DNA from: an uncultured Algibacter sp.
GTDB taxonomy: Bacteria; Bacteroidota; Bacteroidia; Flavobacteriales; Flavobacteriaceae
DNA length: 64,000 bases
Direction of reading: 5' to 3'
Assembly: GCF_947487605.1 (NCBI RefSeq)
Contig: NZ_CANKXK010000003.1
Location: 248,001-312,000, forward strand
In this document: positions 9,422-19,455 of the stretch, piece by piece
Numbering within the stretch: position 1 is the stretch's first letter
How the letters are laid out: each line of letters starts with the position of its first letter
The notes under the pieces: generated by a model
Seen by the model: the letters and a program-made list of their open reading frames with translations, nothing else
The model's database searches: none
Told to the model about the DNA's origin: nothing
Program-made: the position numbers and the translations under genes

Positions 9422-9471
9422 AAGTCGTTTAGTTCTTTTTCTCTGTTGAAAATAAATTGAACGACTTTTTT
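9422..9471 (+). other. Hairpin between rpsB and tsf (attenuator or terminator)
   Basis: AAGTCGTT (9422-9429) pairs perfectly with AACGACTT (9460-9467), followed by a T-run to 9471; a 30-base AT-rich loop lies between. The long loop makes it a modest terminator. It could lower tsf expression relative to rpsB or hold an internal signal. Confidence 0.45.
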
Positions 9472-9485
9472 AAATTATAATAATT

Positions 9486-10460
9486 ATGAGTACTACTGTA
9501 AAAGTTACAGCCCAAGAAGTAAACAAATTAAGACAAGCTACTGGTGCAGGAATGATGGACTGCAAGAAAGCTTTAGTAGAAGCGGAAGGTGATTTTGATA
9601 AAGCTATTGAGGTTTTACGTAAAAAAGGACAAAAAGTTGCTGCAAAAAGAGCAGATCGTGAATCTAGTGAAGGTGCTGCGGTTGCAAAAATAAATGCAGA
9701 TAATACCGCTGCAGTTGCTATTGTTTTAGGCTGTGAAACTGACTTTGTTGGTAAAAACGAAAACTTTTTAGCCTTAGCTAATCAATTAGGAGACATTGCT
9801 TTAAATACTAACTCTAAAGACGAATTTTTAGCTGCTGATTTTGGAGGAATGACTGTAGCCGATAAATTAATTGAACAAACAGGTGTAATTGGCGAGAAAT
9901 TAGAGATTAATGCTTTCGAAAAAATCGAAGCTGCTTATGTTGGTGCTTACGTTCACATTAACAAAATTGCTGCTATTGTTGGTTTTTCTAGCGTAGTTAA
10001 CAATATTGAAACTTTAGGTAAAGATGTTGCCATGCAAATTGCTTCTATGGGAGCTACAACGCTATCATATAAAGATTTTGACCCTGCATTTATTGCTTCT
10101 GAAACTGAAGCAAGAATTGCTGTTATTGAAAAAGACAATATTGAATTAGGACGATTAGGAAAAACACTTAAAAACGTACCTCAATATATCTCAATGGCAC
10201 AATTAACACCTGAGGTTATTGCAGAAGCCGAAGAAGCTGCTAAAGCTGAATTAAAAGCTGAAGGTAAGCCAGAGCAAATCTGGGACAGAATCTTACCAGG
10301 TAAAATGGAGCGATTCATTTCTGATAATACAACTTTAGATCAAGAACAATGTTTATTAGATCAAAAGTTTATCAAAGATGAAAAGAAAACTGTTGCAGCT
10401 TACGTTTCATCTTACGGTGAAGTAGAAATTACAAGTTTTAAACGTGTAACTCTAGGATAA
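9486..10460 (+). CDS. tsf: Elongation factor Ts
   Basis: Guanine-nucleotide exchange factor for EF-Tu. The N-terminal UBA-like domain with VNKLRQATGAGMMDCKKAL is clear, then the core with LGCETDFVGKNENF. At 324 residues it is longer than the roughly 280 of Proteobacteria, which is usual for this phylum (an enlarged core domain). It follows rpsB by 84 bases containing a hairpin, and ends at a strong terminator. Confidence 0.97.
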   Translation: MSTTVKVTAQEVNKLRQATGAGMMDCKKALVEAEGDFDKAIEVLRKKGQKVAAKRADRESSEGAAVAKINADNTAAVAIVLGCETDFVGKNENFLALANQLGDIALNTNSKDEFLAADFGGMTVADKLIEQTGVIGEKLEINAFEKIEAAYVGAYVHINKIAAIVGFSSVVNNIETLGKDVAMQIASMGATTLSYKDFDPAFIASETEARIAVIEKDNIELGRLGKTLKNVPQYISMAQLTPEVIAEAEEAAKAELKAEGKPEQIWDRILPGKMERFISDNTTLDQEQCLLDQKFIKDEKKTVAAYVSSYGEVEITSFKRVTLG

Positions 10461-10484
10461 AATAGAGACATTTCATATAATTTT

Positions 10485-10521
10485 AAAAACCATCGTGCTA
10501 GCTAGCACGATGGTTTTTTTT
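10485..10521 (+). terminator. Strong terminator after tsf
   Basis: CATCGTGCTA GCTAGCACGATG (10491-10512) is a perfect 22-base palindrome, extended by AAAAC/GTTTT pairs, followed by a run of eight T. It closes the rpsB-tsf unit. Confidence 0.85.
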
Positions 10522-10568
10522 GATTAAAAAAGAGCTTCAGAGTAAATTCAAAAAATAAAAAAAATGTT

Positions 10569-10576
10569 TAGCTTTG
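10569..10576 (+). promoter_or_regulatory. -7 element upstream of pyrH
   Basis: TAGCTTTG, an exact TAnnTTTG match, about 107 bases before the pyrH ATG. No proper -33 TTG is seen. A weaker TAGACTTTA lies closer, near 10650. The start of transcription is therefore uncertain. Confidence 0.4.
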
Positions 10577-10682
10577 CTAAACTCCAAAGCGGAACTAAAA
10601 TGCGTCTTAATTATTATGTTAGTGATAACAAATGGTAATAGACAAATTACATAGACTTTAAATCAGCAATAGAAATTGTTTA

Positions 10683-11390
10683 ATGAAATACAAAAGAATA
10701 CTTCTAAAATTATCGGGTGAAGCTTTAATGGGAAATCGCCAATATGGTATTGACCCAGAGCGATTAGCAGAATATGCAGAGGATATTAAAGAGATTACAA
10801 ATAAAGGAGTACAAGTTGCCATTGTAATAGGAGGAGGTAATATTTTTAGAGGTGTCGCCGGCGCTAGTAATGGCATGGATCGTGTTCAAGGCGATCATAT
10901 GGGAATGCTTGCAACTGTAATTAATGGACTGGCTCTTCAGGGTGCTTTAGAAGATGCTGGACTAAAAACAAGACTGCAAACAGCAATAAAAATTAACGAA
11001 GTTGCCGAACCTTTTATAAGACGTAAAGCCTTGAGTCATTTAAATAAAGGACGCGTTGTTATTTTTGGAGGCGGAACAGGAAACCCTTATTTCACAACAG
11101 ATTCTGCAGCAGTATTAAGAGCTATCGAAATTCAAGCAGATGTTATTTTAAAAGGAACTCGCGTAGACGGGATTTACAATACAGATCCTGAAAAAGACAC
11201 CAAAGCCACAAAATTTAATTTTATATCTTTTGAAGACGTATTGAGTAAAGGTCTAAAGGTAATGGATACAACGGCATTTACTTTAAGTCAAGAAAACAAA
11301 CTACCTATAATTGTATTCGACATGAATAAAAGAGGTAATTTACTTAAAGTTGTTTCGGGAGAAAATATTGGAACAGAAGTTAATATTTAG
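10683..11390 (+). CDS. pyrH: UMP kinase
   Basis: Phosphorylates UMP to UDP in pyrimidine synthesis; cytoplasmic hexamer of the amino-acid kinase fold. Seen: [14 protein letters not shown] at the N-terminus, [27 protein letters not shown] and the nucleotide-binding [19 protein letters not shown]. Length 235 is standard. frr follows after 68 bases with no terminator, giving the conserved pyrH-frr pair. Confidence 0.97.
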   Translation: MKYKRILLKLSGEALMGNRQYGIDPERLAEYAEDIKEITNKGVQVAIVIGGGNIFRGVAGASNGMDRVQGDHMGMLATVINGLALQGALEDAGLKTRLQTAIKINEVAEPFIRRKALSHLNKGRVVIFGGGTGNPYFTTDSAAVLRAIEIQADVILKGTRVDGIYNTDPEKDTKATKFNFISFEDVLSKGLKVMDTTAFTLSQENKLPIIVFDMNKRGNLLKVVSGENIGTEVNI

Positions 11391-11458
11391 TTCTTGTTTC
11401 AGTTTTAAAAAAATTGGCGTAATTTTTGAAACATTGATTGACATAAAAGTTTAAAACA

Positions 11459-12016
11459 ATGAATGAAGACATACAATTTATATTAGATACGGCAAATGAA
11501 GCCATGGATAATGCTATTAAACATCTAGAAAAGCAATTTGTTAACATTAGAGCTGGTAAAGCAAGCCCTTCTATGCTAGGTAGTGTTATGGTAGATTACT
11601 ATGGTTCACAGACGCCTTTAAATCAAGTGGCCAACGTAAATACACCCGATGGCAGAACTATTACGGTACAACCATGGGAAAAAAATATGCTACAGGAAAT
11701 AGAACGTGGTATTGCTTATGCTAATCTTGGTTTTAACCCCATGAATAATGGTGAAACTATAATTATAAATGTGCCTCCTTTAACCGAAGAGCGAAGACGC
11801 GACCTAGCTAAGCAAGCCAAATCTGAAGCTGAAGAAGCTAAAATAAGTATAAGATCTGCAAGAAAAGATGCCAATAACGACATTAAAAAATCTGATGATG
11901 TTTCTGAAGACTTAAAAGCTAACGCAGAGATAGACGTACAACAAATGACAGATAGTTACGTTAAAAAAGTTGATGACCTCTTTGACAATAAAGAAAAAGA
12001 GATTATGACTGTATAA
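11459..12016 (+). CDS. frr: Ribosome recycling factor
   Basis: Splits post-termination ribosomes together with EF-G. All 185 residues align with the family by eye: LEKQFVNIRAGKASPSMLG, TITVQPWEKNML, IAYANLGFNPMNNGETIIINVPPLTEERR and the C-terminal helix with KKVDDLFDNKEKEIM. It is the last gene of the pyrH operon, with a terminator 6 bases after its stop. Confidence 0.97.
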   Translation: MNEDIQFILDTANEAMDNAIKHLEKQFVNIRAGKASPSMLGSVMVDYYGSQTPLNQVANVNTPDGRTITVQPWEKNMLQEIERGIAYANLGFNPMNNGETIIINVPPLTEERRRDLAKQAKSEAEEAKISIRSARKDANNDIKKSDDVSEDLKANAEIDVQQMTDSYVKKVDDLFDNKEKEIMTV

Positions 12017-12021
12017 TTACC

Positions 12022-12046
12022 AAAGCGACTACAATGTCGCTTTTTT
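12022..12046 (+). terminator. Terminator after frr
   Basis: AAAGCGAC (12022-12029), loop TACAAT, GTCGCTTT (12036-12043) and a T-run: a compact intrinsic terminator. Confidence 0.85.
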
Positions 12047-12073
12047 ATTTATAACCCTAGCTTTAATTTTCTA

Positions 12074-13345
12074 ATGCTGAAATTTTATTCGTTTCTAATT
12101 TTTATTTTATTTTCAGCATTGGCACAAGCCCAAACTTCCTCTATTAACGAATCTGCTCCAGTTCAAGATTCGATTAAAAAAAGTGCCTTTCTCAAACAAA
12201 TAGGGAATGGTTACTTACCTACTAAATATTTTAACGCCGATCTTAGGTACTTAATAAAATACAATCAATACGAGGGAGTAAGAACAGGGATTGGTGGCGT
12301 AACAAATGATGCGTTTTCTAAAAAATACCGCTTAAATTCTTATGTCGTTTATGGGTTTCGGGATCATCGCTTTAAATATAGCATTGGAGGTGGTTTAAGA
12401 CTTGCTGAAAAAACAAATACATGGGTAAACTTATCATATACTGACGATTTACAAGAAACTGGAAGCTCTATTTTCTTGACAGACAACAGGTTTTTTCAAT
12501 TTTTCGAGCCTAGACTTTTAAACATCGATTTATTTCATAAACATATTACCAAGGCCATAGCATTAGAGCACCAAATATATCCAAAACTTATAACAGAAAC
12601 ACAATTTGCACTTAGTAAAATAGACCCAACTTATAGCTATAATTTCATCTTAAATGGTAATTCCATTAGTCAATTTGATTTGAGTACCGCTAGATTCGGG
12701 TTACAATGGAGTCCCTTTAGTAAGTTTAAGTCTTCAGAAGGAAAACTAAAAGAAACAAAAAGAGGTTATCCACAATTTTCTATTCAGTATACCAAAAGTT
12801 TTAAAGATGTATTTAAGGGTGACTTCAACTTTTCAAAAGTCGATTTTAAAACTATTTACAGATTAGGAGAAATAGATAATCATCTTTCAGAATTAACAAT
12901 TGTTTCTGGACTCGTTGGGGGAGACACTCCATTAACACATTTATATCATGCCTACCCTAATAACATAAGAAATGAAACCATTATGCAACGATTTTCTGTT
13001 GCTGGTCTTAACAGTTTTGAAACCATGTTTTTTAATGAATTTTTTTCAGATAAATTTACAACCGTGCAACTTAAGCATTATTTAAAGCCCTTTAATATTT
13101 CTAAACGTTTTAAACCTCAAATGGTTTTAATCTCTCGTTATGCAATTGGAGATATTAAAAACCCCGAAAGACATGAAAATATTTCTTTTAATTCATTAAA
13201 AAAAGGATTTACCGAATCTGGTTTCGAAATGAATAAACTATTTTTTGGTTTTGGCTTAAGCTTCACATATAGATACGGTGCATACCACTTACCAAGCATA
13301 ACCGATAATGTTGCATTTAAGTTTACTTTTAATATAACATTATAA
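12074..13345 (+). CDS. DUF5686-like outer-membrane barrel protein, short form
   Basis: A 423-residue protein with signal peptide (about residues 1-20, cleavage after ALAQA). The rest is a run of amphipathic beta strands with alternating aromatic residues, ending in TFNITL, as in outer-membrane barrels. The segments YNQYEGVRTGIGG, NSLKKGFTESGFEMNKL and FTYRYGAYHLP resemble the C-terminal barrel of DUF5686 proteins. Those are normally about 800 residues with an N-terminal carboxypeptidase-regulatory domain; that domain is absent here, so this is a barrel-only version. Function unknown. It lies between frr and an RND exporter gene on the same strand, and may form a unit with the latter, though that has its own -7 box. 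Confidence 0.55.
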   Translation: MLKFYSFLIFILFSALAQAQTSSINESAPVQDSIKKSAFLKQIGNGYLPTKYFNADLRYLIKYNQYEGVRTGIGGVTNDAFSKKYRLNSYVVYGFRDHRFKYSIGGGLRLAEKTNTWVNLSYTDDLQETGSSIFLTDNRFFQFFEPRLLNIDLFHKHITKAIALEHQIYPKLITETQFALSKIDPTYSYNFILNGNSISQFDLSTARFGLQWSPFSKFKSSEGKLKETKRGYPQFSIQYTKSFKDVFKGDFNFSKVDFKTIYRLGEIDNHLSELTIVSGLVGGDTPLTHLYHAYPNNIRNETIMQRFSVAGLNSFETMFFNEFFSDKFTTVQLKHYLKPFNISKRFKPQMVLISRYAIGDIKNPERHENISFNSLKKGFTESGFEMNKLFFGFGLSFTYRYGAYHLPSITDNVAFKFTFNITL

Positions 13346-13376
13346 GCTATTTACTATGCCAATACATTGTTTTTTC

Positions 13377-13384
13377 TACCTTTG
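13377..13384 (+). promoter_or_regulatory. -7 element of the RND/MMPL exporter gene
   Basis: TACCTTTG, exact TAnnTTTG match, 19 bases before the ATG. Confidence 0.5.
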
Positions 13385-13403
13385 CGCATCTTTATATTAA
13401 AGC

Positions 13404-15791
13404 ATGTTTAAACTTTTTACAAAAGATTTTTGGGATGTTACAGCAAGACTAATTCTTAGGAATAAAATTATTATTCTTATTGGTATTGCGATGGTTACTT
13501 TTCTCTTTAGTACCCAATGGGATAACATGCGGTTTACATATACTGAAGCCAATTTACTTCCAGATGACCACGAAATAAATCTAACTTATAATGATTTTTT
13601 AGAAACGTTTGGAGAAGAAGGTAATCTTATTTTATTAGGTGTAAAAGACAGTTCTTTTTTTAATATAAAAAAACTCAATGCTTGGAATAAATTATCACAA
13701 GATTTCAAGCAATATGAAGCTGTTGAAACTGTAATTTCTATAAAAGACTTACAAAAACTTATAAAGGATGTTCCTAATGAAAAATTTAACCTGGAGCCTT
13801 TTATTAAAGATTCTATCACTTCAATAGCGCAAATAGACAAACTTCAAGAAGAGCTTTTTAACAAATACCCTTTTTACGATAATTTCCTGTTTAACGCAGA
13901 TAGTAAAACAATTAGAACAGCTATTTACCTTAAAAAAGATATTGTAAATACCCCTGCTAGAAAAGAATTTATAGTAGATATTTTAATCCCGAAAATTGAA
14001 GCTTTCCAAAATGCTCAAAAATTAGATGTTCGCGTCTCGGGTATGCCATATATAAGAACGCTTAACTCACAAATTATTATTGATGAAATTGGGTGGTTTG
14101 TAGGTGCTGCATTATTTGTAACATCAATTATATTCTTTTTCTTTTTCAGATCATTTAGAGCCACTTTAATTTCTTTAGTAGTTGTTTGTATTGGCGTTAT
14201 GTGGACCTTAGGTATTCTAGGTCTTTTAAATTATGAGATTACCGTATTAACGGCGCTTATACCGCCTTTAATTATTGTAATTGGTATTCCAAATTGTATT
14301 TTTCTAATTAATAAATACCAACACGAAGTAAAATTACATGGAAACAAAGTAAAATCGCTACAAAGGGTTATTACAAAAATTGGTAACGCTACTTTAATGA
14401 CAAATGTTACTACAGCTTCAGGATTTGCTACGTTCATTTTAACAGAAAGTAAATTACTAAAGGAATTTGGTATTGTTGCATCCTTAAGCATATTAGCAAT
14501 TTTTATCTTATGCCTTCTTATTATTCCAATAATTTATACTTTTTTACCATATCCAAAAGATCGCCACTTGGAGCATTTAAACAAGCGCTGGATTGGTGGT
14601 TTTGTTGATTGGATGGAATATATGGTTAAGAAAAAACGTATAGCAGTATATGCTACTTCGGTAGTTTTACTTATTGCAAGTATTATAGGTATTTATCAAA
14701 TAAAAATTTCTGGAAGTTTAATTGAAGACATGCCTAAAAAGACAGAATTTTTTAATGATATACGGTTTTTTGAAGAAGAGTTTAACGGTATAATGCCTTT
14801 AGAAATAATGATTGATACCAAACGCAAGAAAGGTGTTATGAAATTATCTACTCTAAAGCGTATGAATGAGCTTGAAGAGTTAATTATTGAAACACCAGAA
14901 TTATCAAAACCAATATCGGTTGTTAGTCTTGTAAAATATTCTAAGCAGGCTTACTACAATGGTAACCCTAAGTTTTATCAGCTTCCATCAGCCCAAGAAA
15001 ATAGTTTTATTTTATCCTACGCCAAAAACTCATCATCAAATGTAGATTTGCTTAAAAACTTTGTTGATAGTACTGGACAATATGCTCGTATTACCACATT
15101 TATGAAGGATATTGGTACAGATAAAATGGAACGAATTCAAGAAAATGTTCAAAATAAAATAGATAAAGTTTTTCCTAAAGAGCGTTACAATGTCACCATG
15201 ACTGGTAAAGCTCTTGTGTTTCAAAAAGGCACGAAGTATTTGGTTAAAAATCTGGCAATATCGTTGTCGCTAGCTATTTTATTAATTTCCATTTTTATGG
15301 CGTACATGTTTAGGTCTGCTAGAATGATTATAGTCTCACTTATTCCAAACTTACTGCCTCTTGTGGTCACTGCTGGTTTAATGGGCTACTTAGGAGTTCC
15401 TATAAAACCATCTACAATTTTAGTTTTTAGCATCGCTTTTGGTATTTCGGTAGATGATACTATTCATTTCTTGGCGAAATACAGACAAGAATTGCAAGCC
15501 AATCAGTGGAAAATAAAAATTTCAGTTTATGCAGCATTAAGAGAAACTGGAGTTAGTATGTTTTACACCTCCATTGTTTTATTCTTCGGCTTTTCGGTAT
15601 TTACAATTTCAAGTTTTGGTGGCACTGTAGCTTTAGGCGCTTTAGTATCTGCAACCCTATTATTTGCTATGCTTTCTAATCTTATTTTATTACCGTCTTT
15701 ATTACTTTCATTAGAGCGTAGTATTGCAAACAAAGAAGTATTAAGAGAACCTTCAATAAATATTATTCCAGAGGAAGATGAAAGCGATTAA
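13404..15791 (+). CDS. RND-superfamily (MMPL/HAE3-type) exporter
   Basis: A 795-residue inner-membrane protein with the two-fold layout of RND exporters: one TM helix, a periplasmic domain (about 45-220), a block of five to six TM helices (about 225-385), then the same again (TM near 415, periplasmic domain to about 620, TM block 620-780). The TM4-equivalent segments carry the expected polar motifs: GIPNCIFLINKYQHE in the first half and GISVDDTIHFLAKYRQE in the second, where the paired aspartates are candidates for proton relay. No adaptor or TolC partner is adjacent, as is usual for this lipid/hopanoid-exporting branch. Substrate unknown. Confidence 0.8.
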   Translation: MFKLFTKDFWDVTARLILRNKIIILIGIAMVTFLFSTQWDNMRFTYTEANLLPDDHEINLTYNDFLETFGEEGNLILLGVKDSSFFNIKKLNAWNKLSQDFKQYEAVETVISIKDLQKLIKDVPNEKFNLEPFIKDSITSIAQIDKLQEELFNKYPFYDNFLFNADSKTIRTAIYLKKDIVNTPARKEFIVDILIPKIEAFQNAQKLDVRVSGMPYIRTLNSQIIIDEIGWFVGAALFVTSIIFFFFFRSFRATLISLVVVCIGVMWTLGILGLLNYEITVLTALIPPLIIVIGIPNCIFLINKYQHEVKLHGNKVKSLQRVITKIGNATLMTNVTTASGFATFILTESKLLKEFGIVASLSILAIFILCLLIIPIIYTFLPYPKDRHLEHLNKRWIGGFVDWMEYMVKKKRIAVYATSVVLLIASIIGIYQIKISGSLIEDMPKKTEFFNDIRFFEEEFNGIMPLEIMIDTKRKKGVMKLSTLKRMNELEELIIETPELSKPISVVSLVKYSKQAYYNGNPKFYQLPSAQENSFILSYAKNSSSNVDLLKNFVDSTGQYARITTFMKDIGTDKMERIQENVQNKIDKVFPKERYNVTMTGKALVFQKGTKYLVKNLAISLSLAILLISIFMAYMFRSARMIIVSLIPNLLPLVVTAGLMGYLGVPIKPSTILVFSIAFGISVDDTIHFLAKYRQELQANQWKIKISVYAALRETGVSMFYTSIVLFFGFSVFTISSFGGTVALGALVSATLLFAMLSNLILLPSLLLSLERSIANKEVLREPSINIIPEEDESD

Positions 15792-15823
15792 TTCTTAGTT
15801 AGAATTTCACCGTTTCTTACTTG

Positions 15824-15843
15824 AAAGCCTAATGGCTTTTTTT
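15824..15843 (+). terminator. Terminator after the exporter gene
   Basis: AAAGCC, loop TAAT, GGCTTT and a run of about eight T (15824-15843). Short stem but good T-tract. Confidence 0.7.
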
Positions 15844-15871
15844 ATCTTTACTTTTTAAAATTATCTTGTTT

Positions 15872-17308
15872 ATGCAGACATATACTGTTTCAGACTTATT
15901 GCGAAAAGAACCATCTGTTTTCCAAAGCGTTGATATTAAAGGATGGGTAAGAACCTATAGAGCTAATCGATTTATTGCTTTAAATGATGGTTCTACAATA
16001 AATAATATTCAATGTGTTGTGGACTTCGAAAAATTTGATGAAGCATTATTAAAACGTATCACAACTGGTGCCGCCATACATATAACTGGCGACTTAGTAG
16101 AAAGCCAAGGGAAAGGGCAAAAAGTTGAAATACAAGTGACTAAATTAGAAATTTTAGGTGATGCTAATCCTGAAACATACCCTATTCAACCAAAAAAGCA
16201 CTCCTTCGAATTTTTAAGAGAACAGGCTCATTTACGAACAAGAACGAACACTTTTAGTGCTGTGATGCGCTTGCGTTCATCCTTATCATTTGCGATACAT
16301 AAATATTTTAACGATAATGGATTTTATTATATGCACACGCCAATAATTACAGGGAGTGATGCAGAAGGTGCAGGTGAAATGTTTCGTGTATCAAATTTGG
16401 ATGCTAAAAACCCTCCTCTTAACGACGATGGTCATATAGACTACACCCAAGACTTTTTTGGAAAAGAAACCAACCTAACAGTATCTGGACAATTAGAAGC
16501 AGAAACCTACGCCATGTCATTAGGTAAAGTATATACCTTCGGGCCTACCTTTAGAGCTGAAAACTCAAATACTTCGCGTCATTTAGCAGAATTCTGGATG
16601 ATAGAACCCGAAGTAGCTTTTATGGATTTGGCAGGTAATATGGATTTAGCTGAAGATTTTTTAAAGTCCGTATTAAAACATATTTTAGAACATAACCGCG
16701 AAGATTTAGACTTTTTAGATACACGTTTGCAGAACGAAGAAAAGACAAAACCTCAAGCAGAGCGCAGCGATATGAATCTAATTGAGAAATTAAAATTTGT
16801 AACAGAAAATAATTTCATGCGTCTCAGTTATACAGAAGCCATAGATATTTTACGCAATTGTAAACCTAACAAAAAGAAAAAATTTAATTATATAATTAAC
16901 GAATGGGGTGCCGACTTACAAAGTGAGCATGAGCGCTTTTTAGTTGAAAAGCATTTTAAATGTCCCGTTATATTATTTGATTACCCAGCTAATATTAAAG
17001 CTTTTTATATGCGATTAAATGACGATGGTAAAACAGTACGTGCCATGGATATTTTATTTCCTGGCATTGGCGAAATTGTTGGCGGGGCACAAAGAGAAGA
17101 ACGCCTAGAGGTTTTAAAACAAAAAATGGCAGCCATAGATATTCCAGAAGAAGATTTATGGTGGTATTTAGACCTGCGTAAGTATGGAACTGCTGTGCAT
17201 TCTGGTTTCGGATTAGGTTTTGAGCGTTTAGTTATGTTTGCAACAGGAATGGGAAATATTAGAGATGTTATTCCATTTCCAAGAACACCTCAAAATGCAG
17301 AGTTTTAA
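15872..17308 (+). CDS. asnS: Asparaginyl-tRNA synthetase
   Basis: Class IIb synthetase that charges tRNA-Asn. N-terminal OB-fold anticodon-binding domain (about 1-115, [11 protein letters not shown]) then the catalytic core with motif 2 [21 protein letters not shown] and motif 3 [15 protein letters not shown]. Length 478 is standard. The ATG at 15872 ([10 protein letters not shown]) is preferred to an in-frame TTG two codons earlier. A second class IIb gene, aspS, lies elsewhere in the window, so Asn-tRNA is probably made directly. Confidence 0.96.
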   Translation: MQTYTVSDLLRKEPSVFQSVDIKGWVRTYRANRFIALNDGSTINNIQCVVDFEKFDEALLKRITTGAAIHITGDLVESQGKGQKVEIQVTKLEILGDANPETYPIQPKKHSFEFLREQAHLRTRTNTFSAVMRLRSSLSFAIHKYFNDNGFYYMHTPIITGSDAEGAGEMFRVSNLDAKNPPLNDDGHIDYTQDFFGKETNLTVSGQLEAETYAMSLGKVYTFGPTFRAENSNTSRHLAEFWMIEPEVAFMDLAGNMDLAEDFLKSVLKHILEHNREDLDFLDTRLQNEEKTKPQAERSDMNLIEKLKFVTENNFMRLSYTEAIDILRNCKPNKKKKFNYIINEWGADLQSEHERFLVEKHFKCPVILFDYPANIKAFYMRLNDDGKTVRAMDILFPGIGEIVGGAQREERLEVLKQKMAAIDIPEEDLWWYLDLRKYGTAVHSGFGLGFERLVMFATGMGNIRDVIPFPRTPQNAEF

Positions 17309-17389
17309 TAATAAAAAAGAAAAACAGAAAGCCCCAATTACATAGGATAAAAAGATTTTTTATATTTTTAGCCTAAACCAAATCACAAT

Positions 17390-18850
17390 ATGCTTAAGCA
17401 ATATTTACAGTTCAAATTATCGCAAAAATTATCACCGCAACAAATTCAATTGATGAAATTGATACAGTTGCCCACACAAGCTTTTGAACAAAGATTAAAA
17501 CAAGAACTTGAGGAAAATCCTGCTTTAGAAGGTGGTAAAGAAGAAAATGATAGTGAATATGATTCAGACTTAGATAATACTGTTGACGATTATAACGACA
17601 ACGAGACTATTGAAGCAGGCGATATAAACGTTGATGATTATTTAAGTGATGATGAGGTTCCAGATTATCGCACACAAGTAAATAACTATAGTAGCGATGA
17701 TGACGAAAAAACAATGCCTTATGCCGCTGGTACATCTTTCACTCAACATTTAGTCAATCAACTTAATACGTATAGATTAAGCGAGAAAGAGCGTGAAATT
17801 GCAGAATTCTTAGTTGGAAGTGTTGATGAAAGCGGATACATTCGTCGTTCACTTTCAGACATCATGGACGATTTAGCTTTTACTCAAAATGTATATACTA
17901 CCGAAGATAAAATTCAATATGTTTTACGTATTGTACACCAACTAGATCCAGCTGGAGTTGGAGCAAGAAATTTACAAGAATGTTTGAGTATTCAACTTCA
18001 CCGAAAAGAAAAATCGCCTGATATTGAGCTTGCTATTGATATAATTGATAACGCTTTCGACCAATTCACAAAGAAACATTACAAAAAACTACTTCAAAAA
18101 TTTGATATTTCTGAAATGCAATTGAAGGATGCCATTTCTGAAATTGAACATCTAAATCCGAAACCAGGAGGTTCCTATTCTGGAAACAATCGAATTGTAG
18201 AACATGTAGTGCCAGATTTTGCTATTAAAATTGTTGATGGCGAATTAGAACTTACACTTAATGGACGAAATGCTCCAGAATTGCATGTTTCTAGAGAGTA
18301 CAACAACATGTTAAAAGGGTATAAAGAATCTAAAGATAAATCGAAATCTCAAAAAGATGCTGTTATATTTATAAAGCAAAAATTAGATGCTGCAAAATGG
18401 TTTATAGAAGCCATAAAACAACGCCAACAGACGTTATTTGTTACCATGAGTGCAATTATGCATTATCAAAAGGAGTATTTTCTAACAGGTGACGAGCGCA
18501 ACTTAAAACCTATGATTCTTAAAGACGTTGCAGATGAAATTTCCATGGATGTTTCTACAGTATCTCGAGTTGCAAATAGTAAGTACGTAGACACACCCTA
18601 CGGCACTAAATTGATTAAAGAATTTTTCTCGGAATCAATGAAAAATGATCAAGGTGAAGATGTTTCAACAAGAGAAATTAAAAAAATTCTTGAAACCGTT
18701 ATTGAAGAAGAAAACAAAAGAAAACCTTTAACAGATGAAACTTTAGCTAAAATTTTAAAAGAAAAAGGATATCCAATAGCACGAAGAACTGTAGCGAAAT
18801 ATAGAGAACAACTAGACATTCCTGTTGCGCGTCTACGTAAAAAAATATAA
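17390..18850 (+). CDS. rpoN: RNA polymerase sigma-54 factor
   Basis: Alternative sigma factor that needs AAA+ activators. Region I is the Gln/Leu-rich N-terminus (LSPQQIQLMKLIQLPTQ), region II is an unusually acidic stretch at about 45-110 with many Asp, Glu and Asn, then the core-binding domain and the HTH, and the diagnostic RpoN box ARRTVAKYRE at residues 464-473. Length 486 is normal. The stop codon overlaps the start of the next gene by one base (TAATG). No enhancer-binding activator is encoded in this window. Confidence 0.96.
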   Translation: MLKQYLQFKLSQKLSPQQIQLMKLIQLPTQAFEQRLKQELEENPALEGGKEENDSEYDSDLDNTVDDYNDNETIEAGDINVDDYLSDDEVPDYRTQVNNYSSDDDEKTMPYAAGTSFTQHLVNQLNTYRLSEKEREIAEFLVGSVDESGYIRRSLSDIMDDLAFTQNVYTTEDKIQYVLRIVHQLDPAGVGARNLQECLSIQLHRKEKSPDIELAIDIIDNAFDQFTKKHYKKLLQKFDISEMQLKDAISEIEHLNPKPGGSYSGNNRIVEHVVPDFAIKIVDGELELTLNGRNAPELHVSREYNNMLKGYKESKDKSKSQKDAVIFIKQKLDAAKWFIEAIKQRQQTLFVTMSAIMHYQKEYFLTGDERNLKPMILKDVADEISMDVSTVSRVANSKYVDTPYGTKLIKEFFSESMKNDQGEDVSTREIKKILETVIEEENKRKPLTDETLAKILKEKGYPIARRTVAKYREQLDIPVARLRKKI

Positions 18851-19455
18851 TGGATAAAATTTTAAGAAGTATCTCGTTTATTTTTCATCCATTACTAATG
18901 CCAATATTTGGTGTTCTTTTTTATTTTGCTAAATCCCCACGTTATATCCCTCCAGAAATTATTCAAGCCAAATTAGTGTCACTCTTTATATTGACTGTAA
19001 TTTTACCTATTCTATTATACTTCTTACTTAAGACTTTAGGGAAAGTTAAATCAATTTATTTGGAGTCTGCTAGAGAACGTATTTTTCCTCTAACTTTAAA
19101 TTTCGGTGTTATTCTTATTGTATTGCAGCGTATTTTAACACCAACGCAAATTATTGAACTTTACTATTTTTTTGTTGGTGTTTTAATATCTACGCTAGCG
19201 TGTCTAATCCTAGCTGTTTTAAAGTTTAAAGCTAGTATACACATGATGGCTGTATCTGGTTTATTTATGTTTTTTATCGCCCTAAGTATTCATTTTAGCA
19301 TCAATATAAATGGTACGTTGGCTTTAATGGCTATTATAATTGGTGGTGTAGCGACTTCGAGGCTTCATTTAAAAGCTCACACGAATAAAGAATTAATAAT
19401 TGGTGTTTTTATTGGACTGACACCCCAGCTACTATTAGTTAACTATTGGTTATAA
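18850..19455 (+). CDS. PAP2-like integral membrane protein
   Basis: A 201-residue protein with about six hydrophobic helices and almost no soluble part. Conserved-looking polar patches are ESARERIFPL and ATSRLHLKAHTNKELIIG; the second resembles the distal part of a PAP2 phosphatase active site (SRxxxxxH), while the first phosphatase motif KxxxxxxRP is not clear, so catalytic activity is doubtful. It is translationally coupled to rpoN. It converges on and overlaps the PorT-like gene by 6 bases at the 3' ends. Function unknown. Confidence 0.5.
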   Translation: MDKILRSISFIFHPLLMPIFGVLFYFAKSPRYIPPEIIQAKLVSLFILTVILPILLYFLLKTLGKVKSIYLESARERIFPLTLNFGVILIVLQRILTPTQIIELYYFFVGVLISTLACLILAVLKFKASIHMMAVSGLFMFFIALSIHFSININGTLALMAIIIGGVATSRLHLKAHTNKELIIGVFIGLTPQLLLVNYWL

